Made by a program: the position numbers and the translations under genes. Under the pieces are notes generated by a model. The model was not told the origin of the DNA, made no database searches, and worked only from the letters and a program-made list of their open reading frames with translations. A stretch of 64,000 nucleotides of DNA from Watersipora subatra (lineage: Eukaryota > Bryozoa > Gymnolaemata > Cheilostomatida > Watersiporidae): positions 372,001-436,000 of the forward strand of contig NC_088710.1 of the NCBI RefSeq assembly GCF_963576615.1. The letters are read 5' to 3'. Shown here piece by piece: positions 24,101 through 32,524 of the stretch (its first letter is position 1; the number at the start of each line of letters is the position of its first letter).

Positions 24101-27100
24101 AGACAACTCTTGTTCTCAAAGTCTAGCCACAAAAGAGATTATTGCCAGTGGCAGCAAAAATCCACGCTTGTAACATAATTATAATTTCTGAGGCCTGGGA
24201 AACGATGCACGGCACCGTTTCCCAGGCCGTGCATCGTCTGTATGAATAAGTAAGTATGGTAAGGCATACAGTATGGAAGCAATCTAACTGTGCCAGCCTT
24301 CAGGTCGAGACTGGCACATTCACTGCCAACTATCTGCAGCTATCTCTAGAGAGATTATAGCAAATATGGCCGTTGGCCCAGTGTTTAACTCGGCACAGTG
24401 CCAGGTTTATATTTGGATAAAGAGACAAGGAATACCAAACCTAAAATTGCGTGCTTGTTGAGTTTTCCTAAAAACTCTCAAGATGGTCTAGCCTTTAGCC
24501 CTACTCACTAGCCCGAGTTCCAATAAGGTTAGAGCTTAATTAGCATTAGATTTAATTGTTTGGTGACCATTTTGAATTTAGACGATTTGAAAATTGCCAC
24601 CATTTAAAAAGATATCGCTAATCGTATAAGTCGTATAATCATGTAATGGCGATTTATCTTAAAGCTGACGATTTTCAGAGGGAACGATATTGGCACTAAA
24701 ATTCACGGATCTTCATAGGCATATTATAATAAGCTCATTCCATGCCCTTTCGCTCACCCAGGTGTTCATAGAATAAATGTTTCCAATTATCACGAACACA
24801 AAACAGTTCCGTTTTAAGTTAAAGTATACAAATAGTTATTAACATAAATTTACAAGTTTTTTTACATATTAATAATGTCGCGATATGTCGCGGATCATCT
24901 ATAAATAGATGAATTGTGTTATATCATGATTCGATATTGTAAAATCGCAATTTTGAATCGAATCATCTGGGTATTTTCGGAAACCATGAAACTGTAAATA
25001 CAGTACGGATATGGATGGTGTGAGCCGGAAATAAATTCTAAAGAAACACCAAAAGCTTTGTTGACGTGTAGCCAAGAGCTTGGGTGAGCCGATAAGGGGA
25101 GACAACAAATAGTAGTTTCAGTGTGCATAGACAGATGACATACACAATCAACAAATTTCTGTGTTATTACTTGGTAACCTTGGTCAAAAATAACTCTCAA
25201 ACCCCCATAATCAACAGCCCACCACAATCAGCAACCCCACCATTAACAGCACCACTGTGGTCAGCAGCACCACCACACCATCGGTGGCACTAGCCTGATC
25301 GACAGCACTAGCATGATCGGCAGCACCACCATCAACAGGAACAACAAGGCGGTGTAACAGACCGTGTACAGCAATTGAAGTAAACTGGCTGCTGTTAGCG
25401 TAACAGCTGCAGGAGGTAATTAGCTGATTACAATAACATGAATACGGCTGCTGCCTCATCAGGTGTTCTACATATGATTAGGCAACTAGTTTGCGCTGCC
25501 GGCTAGTAGGATCAGTCTGTGCTGCCGGCTAGTTAGACCAGTAGAAAAGCCCTTAAAAGTACAATCTAGTGAATTTATTATTGTTGGAATGAAAACTGCT
25601 TTGTGCCGATGTAATGAGGTTGAAAGGAGATGAAAGGGTGAAAGGTTGCTAGCCTTGACTCGGTCTGCATAACAACGGAGCCCTATCCTTCTTGCCAATC
25701 CTTTATCTTGTCTTATTAATCAGGTGCTTTGAGTCATAGCTCCTCCCTAGCAACAACTGAGCACTTTCAACCACCTTTTGGCCTCCTTGAGTTCGTCCAT
25801 TTATTACAACCCTCTTGCTCTAGCATTCCTAGCAGATCTTGGTAATAGCCGTAGTCGGTATGGTAAGTAGAGGGTAACGGAACAGCCTGACATCTTCTCA
25901 GAGTTTGTAATCCAATTAGTATTTATCTTGCTGGAAGCGGTTTGCACTAACTTCTACTTCCTACTGACAATAAGATCGTTATTGTCTCTAGGAGACACAA
26001 TTACAGTACAAACTCAGCTATGACATCATCAGGCTGGTGGACAAACAACTATTTTAACTTGTTAATTAAAATAAAGAGTCTTTTAGTTCACATTATTGTC
26101 GAGTAAACTCCAAATGGGCAGCTGGCATAGACCATGGTGCCTTATGTTGAGAATAGTTGACAGATGTATCTAGACTGAGTTCTAAACAGTCAGCTACCTT
26201 GCACTTAGAGGTCATTGCATGAATGACCCTTCAAATCTCTAAACAAGGTCAACCATGTTCCTGTTCATTTACCTAGCTGCCCGGCATGTCGACCTACTAA
26301 CTAAAAAGACACGTAGGACGGGATGAAACGAAGGATAGACGGTGGGGTGATAGAAAGGTCTAGCTTGTCCTCCATTGCTTTGTAACTTACCGCTAAAGAA
26401 ACTGGCAAATGGGTCGCTGTCTCCAAAAACCTCTGAGAATATATCTCTAGGGTCATGGAAGCTAAAGTTCTGTCGAAAACTGTTGGTGAAAGTTGACTTA
26501 GAGCCTTTGTGGAATGAGGAGGAAGACTTTCGATTGTCACCTTCTGTGAAAAGTTGCTGTTTTCCGAACTGATCGTATGCCTTTCGTTTATCATCTAAAG
26601 AAGCGGGAACAACTATTGAAAATACGATGGCGCTGTAATATAGACAGAGGAATGGAAGTATGTGAAAGAGTCATATGGCAGCAATGCAGTCATATGGCAG
26701 CAATGCAGTCATATGGCAGCAATGCAGTGCTATATTGTCTCAGTAAAAACAAGTATTAAAAGCTATAGTACATCCTCATGTAAAATAGGCAGTTGTTAAT
26801 ATGAGGGTTGTTAACTAGTAACACGAGGGTTGTTAACTATTAACATGAGGGTTGTTAACTAGTAACATGAGGGTTGTTAACTAGTAACACGAGGGTTGTT
26901 AACTATTAACATGAGGGTTGTTAACTAGTAACACGAGGGTTGTTAACTATTAACATGAGAGTTGTTAACTATTAACACGAGAGCTGTTAACTATTAACAT
27001 GAGGGTTGTTAATTATCAACACGAGAGCTGTTAACTAGTAACATGAAAGCTGTTAACTAGTAACATAACATACCATCTGACAATACTTCATATGCTTCAG

Positions 27101-29104
27101 CAATTTGTTTAAAATGTTTCTCCGCTTTTTCTTGATTCTCTGGATTTTTGTCAGGATGGTACTTCAAGGCCAACTTTCTATATCTGTAAATACAAAGGAA
27201 ACAACCAGTTTATTGAGGCACTTATTGTAAACCACTCTTATTTCATGAGAGCTTATTAAGACTCACTCAGAATAGCACTAACAAATGATGAGTTGATTAC
27301 TGAATATGTTCCAGGTAACTGTTAAAATGTTATATCATAAAAATCTTTTATTTTGTAGACATGTTATTCTTGTTATATTATTCGTGCATAAATATGTATT
27401 GCATCATAAATGCTTGTTATGTTAATTATGCTATAATGGCTAACAAGCATGTTATCCTTGCTGTGCTATTATAATGCATGACACGATTAAGTATTATTCA
27501 CCCAAAGTTTACGCAAGTATATTTTTACAAGTTTGGATGTAAACAACATGGTGCAGCCAGCTAAATGGAAACAAACAACACTAGAGTGTGTAACTTAAAG
27601 GTTGACTCGCAATAAAATTCGCATAACAGTTATTTGGTATCAAAAGATTCACCATGTTTTACCCTGCTGTGTTGTTGGTGCAAAATATGTGGAAATGCGA
27701 TTACAAGCTCTTAAAAGCTAAAAAACGAACAGTTAATCGCAGCCATCATGAAAACGTTGTGGACTGGAATCTTTTTATTTTACCGACATACTCAACAAAC
27801 TTGGTTATTGGTTCGACACGTGGTGTTATCAATAAAAAGCTTAATATAAAACATTTCGTAGCACTAGTTTATGACAAACACTTCGGGTTTTACCAAAAAG
27901 CCTGTATCAAATATCGATGCTAGCTATGTTATAGTTTTGTTTCGGCTTGGTCTATTCATCTAGTCGTAATCTGATCATGTGACCCGTACTTCTTACCAAA
28001 TAGCGCGAACAATTGCTGCAGCATTTTTCGACCATCATAGGTGACCAACAGGCTCGTCATGTTTATCAGAGGATGATATGCACTCCTTCAAGTTAAGATT
28101 AAAAAATTAAACGAATTTGTACGGTAGGTTTTGAGATACCAGTGTTCAAAGTGACAGCATTACAATGATAATAAAATAGACGCCTAAGGACAATAGACAT
28201 GATTTTATTGAATGCGTGAAGTATATTTGTGAAAATATTTCGACGAATGAGGTTGCATAAAAGTGTAAACAGAAACCATCTTGTTCAACTACCTATGTCC
28301 CAATTGAGCCGTTTTGGAAAGTGATTCCAATCTATGACGTTTTCGTGATGGTTGCGATTGACTGTTCGTTTTTGAGCTTTTAATAGCTTGTAATCACATT
28401 TCCACATATTTTGCACCTACAACACAGCAGAGTAAGACATGGTGAATCTTTTGATACCAAATAACTGTAGTGTGAACTTTGTTGCATGTAAACCTGTAAG
28501 AATGACAGAGTGTGTCAGCCTTTAAAGTGTTATGGAAAATGACAAGATGCCAAATGTATATAATTCTATGTTTAGCAACACTTTTCTGGCATGAACATCT
28601 CTGTGCTGAGCCAAATCAATGTTTTTAGCCCTCGGAAGAGCATTTCTTGGCTGGGTTGGTGAAGTGATATATAAGGTATTCAAATCCTCTATCCTCGCTT
28701 TTTCGCTGACTGGGTAAGCAGCACTATCTCAGACAACAGCGGCATAACATGTACACGTACTATTACACTATAGTATTTAATATGTCTGTACTATTACACT
28801 ACAGTATGTAATATGTCTGTACTATTACACTACAGTATGTAATATGTCTGTACTATTACACTATAGTATTTAATATGTCTGTACTATTACACTATAGTAT
28901 GTAATATGTCTGTACTACTACACTATAGTATGTAATATGTCTGTACTATTACACTATTGCATGTAATATGTCTGTACTATTACACTGTTGCATGTAATAT
29001 GCCTGTACTCACGCTTTCTTTATATCTGAGTGACTTGCGTCACGAGGCACCTGTAGAAGTTGGTAGTAGTCCAAAGACTCTGAATTGTTGGGGGTCGATC
29101 GCAT
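18028..29104 (-). CDS. DNAJB6: DNAJB6-type Hsp40 co-chaperone, 7 exons
   Basis: This gene encodes a J-domain co-chaperone that stimulates Hsp70 ATPase and, in the DNAJB6/DNAJB2 class, suppresses protein aggregation in cytosol and nucleus. Exons on the minus strand are 29104-29013, 27183-27074, 26594-26391, 23844-23733, 20253-20092, 18739-18620 and 18106-18028. They total 879 nt (292 aa plus TAG), and all phases match. The J domain is about residues 12-80 (DYYQLLQV, then YHPDKNP with the HPD motif, then [20 protein letters not shown]). A linker rich in DPF, Phe and Ser follows, then a Ser/Asp-rich segment from exon 5. The C-terminus ([33 protein letters not shown]) matches the conserved DNAJB6 tail, which separates it from generic DnaJ proteins. 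The start ATG at 29104 is the only in-frame one in exon 1, but an upstream coding exon is possible (see 29319-29364). Exon 5 also stays open to a TAG at 20031, allowing a shorter isoform. Minisatellites and transposons fill the introns. Confidence 0.9.
18236..18536. mobile_element. Short GC-rich MITE in DNAJB6-like intron 6
   Basis: 301 bp with ends AGCCTGGTTCCCATAT and the inverse of AGCCTGTTTCCCATAT. The interior is much richer in GC and CpG than the surroundings (GCCGCGTATATGGG, GGCGGTGCTGCCGG). Flanking duplication not clear. Confidence 0.6.
18620..18739 (-). CDS. DNAJB6: DNAJB6-like exon 6
   Basis: Follows a TTTGTAG acceptor and encodes [20 protein letters not shown], then [19 protein letters not shown]. 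The latter block matches the conserved STSTKMVNGRKITTKR region of DNAJB6. It ends AAAAG|GTATTT, a weak donor, in phase 2. Confidence 0.88.
20031..20253 (-). CDS. DNAJB6: DNAJB6-like exon 5: cassette (20253-20092) or alternative last exon (to TAG at 20031)
   Basis: Begins after a CAGCAG acceptor and encodes a Ser/Asp-rich acidic segment ([20 protein letters not shown], then [12 protein letters not shown]). A donor-like G|GTATGA at 20091 ends a 162-nt exon that joins exon 6 in frame. Without that donor, translation continues 19 more codons to a TAG at 20033-20031. Exon 4 could also skip it and join exon 6 in frame. Long and short isoforms made by alternative 3' exons are known for DNAJB6 in vertebrates, so this is a plausible switch point. 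Which form is used cannot be read from DNA. Confidence 0.75.
21588..21800. repeat. Two short tandem duplications
   Basis: GATGGCGCAGGTGGTAGATT (25-bp unit) occurs twice at 21588-21636, and CCCCCTGACGGCTCACGCTG (28-bp unit) about three times at 21705-21787. The first resembles a tRNA-like head. Confidence 0.8.
22624..23432. mobile_element. pogo/Tigger-like MITE in a DNAJB6-like intron
   Basis: Ends CAGTGAAACTCGGATAACTC and its inverse, flanked by TA (22622-22623 and 23433-23434). It is 809 bp without a transposase. A second copy in the opposite orientation is at 55712-56373. Confidence 0.78.
23733..23844 (-). CDS. DNAJB6: DNAJB6-like exon 4
   Basis: Encodes [15 protein letters not shown] and then [19 protein letters not shown], a second DPF/aromatic linker block. 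Acceptor TCGCAG, donor GTAAGC. It ends with two bases (AG) of a split codon, and both exon 5 and exon 6 complete that codon in frame. Confidence 0.88.
24192..24236. repeat. Interlaced inverted repeats (pseudoknot topology)
   Basis: GGCCTGGGAAACG (24192-24204) pairs with CGTTTCCCAGGCC (24216-24228), while CGATGCACGG (24203-24212) pairs with CCGTGCATCG (24227-24236). The order A-B-A'-B' is what an H-type pseudoknot needs. Both pairings are perfect. Lies in a DNAJB6-like intron. Confidence 0.6.
26391..26594 (-). CDS. DNAJB6: DNAJB6-like exon 3 (end of J domain, Phe-rich linker)
   Basis: Encodes [13 protein letters not shown], which completes the J domain, then a Ser/Phe-rich stretch with [18 protein letters not shown]. 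This last part corresponds to the 'PDDVFREFFGGRDPF' region typical of DNAJB6/B2. Acceptor is CTTTAG, donor GTAAG. The frame is open throughout (204 nt). Confidence 0.92.
26687..26728. repeat. 19-bp tandem repeat, short
   Basis: CAGTCATATGGCAGCAATG repeated about 2.5 times in DNAJB6-like intron 2, 95 bp from the exon 3 acceptor. Confidence 0.85.
26795..27064. repeat. 22-bp minisatellite in DNAJB6-like intron 2
   Basis: About twelve units of GAGGGTTGTTAACTAGTAAC plus AC or AT. It starts within 10 bp of the exon 2 donor (27073-27068). Confidence 0.93.
27074..27183 (-). CDS. DNAJB6: DNAJB6-like exon 2 (HPD motif)
   Basis: Encodes [14 protein letters not shown] and [19 protein letters not shown], which is helix II, the HPD loop and helix III of the J domain. 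The HPD tripeptide that triggers Hsp70 ATPase is intact. The exon is bounded by a TTTACAG acceptor and a GTATGT donor, with phases 2 and 1. Confidence 0.93.
27599..28495. mobile_element. Same MITE family, copy 2, in DNAJB6-like intron 1
   Basis: Colinear with 9413-10319. The left flank is TTAA; the right flank reads GTAA, so one site has mutated. Several point differences per 100 bp from copy 1 indicate an old insertion. Confidence 0.75.
28765..28998. repeat. 31-bp minisatellite in DNAJB6-like intron 1
   Basis: About eight units around CTGTACTATTACACTACAGT with ATGTAATATG, reaching to within about 15 bp of the exon 1 donor. Confidence 0.93.
29013..29104 (-). CDS. DNAJB6: DNAJB6-like exon 1 (start codon)
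   Basis: Opens at ATG (29104-29102) and encodes [10 protein letters not shown], then the start of the J domain ([20 protein letters not shown]). It ends in phase 2 at a GTGAGT donor (29012-29007). A possible acceptor inside it (AATTCAG before AGTCTTTGG) would also splice in frame to the candidate exon at 29319-29364, so the true start is not certain. Confidence 0.8.
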
Positions 29105-29318
29105 GCTTGCCCTCCTCCAGTTACCCTGATAGTCACACGTTTATGTGATTCCTTTTATCTATGTAGTCCTACACAACAGATGTTACCATTACACCCTGCT
29201 AGGTACAGCGTACATTTTGAAAATTAGCGGACGGATCTTTCTTGACAGATATACATGAAAATTAAAAAAGTAAGCACTGTATAAAGACGCAAAGTTATGA
29301 GGGAATTAAGAGCCTTAC

Positions 29319-29364
29319 CAGAGGTGTACGCTGGAAGATGTGGTATGAGTATGTGAGGTTTATC
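29319..29364 (-). CDS. Candidate extra 5' exon of the DNAJB6-like gene
   Basis: A 46-nt open stretch flanked by a strong acceptor (CTTCCCTGCAG) and a strong donor (G|GTAAGG), 215 bp upstream of exon 1. It encodes DKPHILIPHLPAYTS and ends in phase 1. That fits an internal acceptor in exon 1 to give ...YTSESLDYY. It contains no ATG, so it would need a further upstream exon or be 5' untranslated. It could also be a chance pair of splice sites. Confidence 0.3.
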
Positions 29365-29399
29365 CTGCAGGGAAGGCTGCCAGCACGAAGTCAGTAACG

Positions 29400-30900
29400 A
29401 TAAGATGAGAAAGATGATTTAATAGGTAATTAGTCTCTCAGCCTGATTTATAGCTTCTCATCTGGCTAGCCATTGGACAGATGGAGTCGTGTAGCTTATG
29501 AGCTCATTATAAAAAAGCAAGCAAATCATTTGTCGATGGATTTACATACGTATATAGGAACGAATTAACATTGTGTGGGGAAAGAAAGTACATGTATGTC
29601 TGAACACTATATTCAGAGATATGAATAGACTATCCAAGCCATTCGCTAGAATAATGTTAATTTCACTAGCCAGCAATAAGCTCTGACTAGACAACTCCTG
29701 ATTGTATGGCCAAGCCTTGTATATATGGAAATGACCAGTCTTTACTATAATAACAGCCATGTTTGTCATCTGAAGCTACGCTTAGTGCTCTAAAAAGAGT
29801 GCACTGATCCTGAATGAAATCCAGGTTTTTAGATGTCCGGCTAAGGCTGTTACCAACTGCGCAACTCGAATACCTCACAGCAACACGGCATATTTGTGCG
29901 CACAGTTATTACACATGATGACCTCTCATGACCTCTCATGGTGCAAGGACTGCCTGCCAGCGTACTAGTGATGGATAGCATCTTCTTGTAGAAATATATA
30001 CTTTGTATAAAATGGCAGAGTGTACAACTGTACCAGGCCAGGCAGCTGCATGAGCTGGTACTACATGCAGCTGGTGTAACTGTGTGTATAGAACATGATG
30101 AACAGCGGCTAGCTGACTCCAGCAATGGCTAAGTGATGCAGTGGTGATCACACCATTATGAACCGAGAGGGAAAAAATTTTAGTTGGAAGGGTGTCAAAA
30201 ACAATTTGCGGGTTCTTGGTACACCTCAGCGAATCATATGTATGTGTCACAAGCAAAGACGACAATATTACCATGGATGCAGTTTGCAACATTGGACTGA
30301 ATGATTGACCAATGTGTTGCACTTTAATAATAGCGTGTTTCCTTAATGACACTGCATTTCATATTTTAGAGTTTAGCATAGACGTAAGCGAATTTATAAT
30401 GAGTAGGACATTTGTGACCTGACTAAGACATTTTGCACTTAGAAGCAGCAAGGAAGTGCTCTTAGTGGACTTGTGTTACTCAACAGCGGTCATTTCATCG
30501 GAGAAATTGAGTATGGCTGAATCAGATGAAACTGATGCAAGGAAATTTATATTTTTCTCCATTGTTACTTTGTTGCCCTCAGTTTAGCTCCAATGGACAG
30601 GTCAAGAAATGAATCATAATTTAATGGTGTTTAGGTACAACTACAGCAATAGTGTCAAAGGACATCTTCCTGGAATGTTAAAGAATAATATAATGCTATA
30701 AACAATGACTTGACATCAGCTAAACAGAAAACTGAAACAGAAACTATAAGTAAAACAACAACAGCTACATGAAAGCAAACTTTCATAATTACTTGCATGG
30801 CTGAGTGGTAAGTAGGAAAGGAGATGAAATAGAGTGCAAGTAGCGCGTAACCGTTGACGTCAACTTTATTATATTGTGCATAAAGTCACTACCAAGGAGA
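29400..30900. other. Intergenic between the DNAJB6-like gene and MRPL16
   Basis: No repeat or gene recognised. The promoter of the DNAJB6-like gene should be at its left end (29105-29500), but I see no TATA box. Confidence 0.4.
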
Positions 30901-30901
30901 C

Positions 30902-31085
30902 AACATCTTATAGCCACATACAGGTTTCTGAAAGTCATAAGAACTGACCATCTTATAGCCACATACAGGTTTCTAAAAGTCATAAGAACTGACCATGTTA
31001 TAGTCACATACAGGTTTCTAAAAGTCATAAGAACTGACCATCTTATAGTCTCATACAGGTTTCTGAAAGTCATGAAACCTGACTA
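30902..31085. repeat. 45-bp minisatellite
   Basis: About four units around CCATCTTATAGCCACATACA with GGTTTCTGAAAGTCATAAG. Confidence 0.93.
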
Positions 31086-31214
31086 TAACATACACCCGTT
31101 GGTCTAAACTGAGTGTCATCATCTTCCTGGAAGTATAATTATAGTTACTCATTCCAGTGCGTATTATAGAAATGTAGCAAACGATTTCAAAAGTAGCTGA
31201 ATGCAAAATGAGCA

Positions 31215-31505
31215 ACAAGCTACTCTAATAGCCAGGAGAGATCTCTTATGTTGCACTCTAATAGCCAGGATAGAACTGGTATGTTGTACTCTAATAGCCA
31301 GGAGAGATCTGGTATGTTGTACTCTAATAGCAAGAAGAGATCTGGTATATTACACTCGAATAGCAAAGAGAGAACTGGTATGTTGTACTCTAATAGCCAG
31401 GAGAGACCTCGTATGTTGCACTCCAATAGTAAGGAGAGATCTAGTATGTTGCACTCTAATAGCAAGAAGAGATCTGGTATGCTGCACTCTAATAGCAAGG
31501 CGAGA
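31215..31505. repeat. 33-bp minisatellite
   Basis: About nine units around CTCTAATAGCCAGGAGAGAT with CTGGTATGTTGCA. Confidence 0.95.
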
Positions 31506-32023
31506 TCTAGCTGCTATTATATAAACATATCTGCCATGAGGCGTTAGAACCAGCTGAAAGTGACAAGTTCATCTGATGAGCACACGAAAACCCTTTGTAA
31601 AGGAAGTAAATGTGAGAAGATTTCTTATTCGCATAAAGTTACTAAATTCTATGTTAGTTTGCTGACTTGTATATTTATTTCAAATAAAGATACTATTCTT
31701 TTTATCAACATTTTCTACAACATGTCACTTAAAATGCAGGTTTAGAGAAATCCACCACATTACTGACAGCCAAAAATACATGTGACAAATCTTTTACCAA
31801 ACTACGCAAACATCACTAGAGCGAATGATGGAATAACTATGCACACATGAGAGAACAACTCCTGAACATTAGATAGTGTCTGCTAAAATGTCTGATATCA
31901 TGCCAGCTATTTTTAAGCAAACTACAGCTGATTGTGACGTTAAAATTGCTGACTAAAACACAGAAAAATACGTAGCAATGGAGTCAGTAAGCAATAGTCG
32001 CGGCCAACATTAGCTATAAGATT

Positions 32024-32148
32024 GTATCCTCTCATACATAGCTATAACATTGTATCCTCTCATACATAGCTATAACATTGTATCCTCTCATACATAGCTA
32101 TAACATTGTATCCTCTCATACATAGCTATAACATTGTATCCTCTCATA
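32024..32148. repeat. 28-bp minisatellite near the MRPL16 3' end
   Basis: About 4.5 nearly identical units of AGCTATAACATTGTATCCTC plus TCATACAT, just beyond the putative poly(A) signal. Confidence 0.95.
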
Positions 32149-32166
32149 CAGCGTCACAGAATCTAA

Positions 32167-32172
32167 TTTAAT
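32167..32172 (-). terminator. Candidate polyadenylation signal of MRPL16
   Basis: ATTAAA on the minus strand, about 120 nt past the in-frame TAA. It supports the read-through stop as the natural gene end. Confidence 0.4.
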
Positions 32173-32288
32173 CGAGAAGATTGCAGTCGTGAATCACAAT
32201 AACTCTTAGTTTCCCTGGGGAATATTTCCACGTTATTACAAATTATGGAAATTCAAGTTAGAAGACCGACAGTCATCTAGTAGAAATG

Positions 32289-32524
32289 TTACCTATGCTC
32301 GTTGTACCATATATAGTCATATGGACTGAGGTAAGCCTCAGAACCATACATTTGGTTCTTAGCTACATATTCAAATGTGAATGGGTTGATATTCTCATCT
32401 TTCAACCTTTGTTTTTCTGCAGCCTCTGCTTCTAGCATCTGCTGGTCAATCACTCGTGCTTTGAATGGAAGGTTATGCGCAACAATTTTTAAGATCCAAT
32501 ATATATCATCCCACTCAATTTTAC
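32289..32524 (-). CDS. MRPL16: MRPL16 C-terminal exon
   Basis: Acceptor TTTCCACAG. Encodes [20 protein letters not shown], then [11 protein letters not shown] and [13 protein letters not shown]...[16 protein letters not shown] before TAA. The family usually has GKYWGKF-like residues after SPYD; these are absent. So the tail is either divergent or on another exon spliced at 32292. Confidence 0.88.

Noticed and set aside
31201-31547. Cys/Leu repeat frames on both strands
   Set aside because: 33-bp minisatellite; open on both strands at once, which real genes are not.
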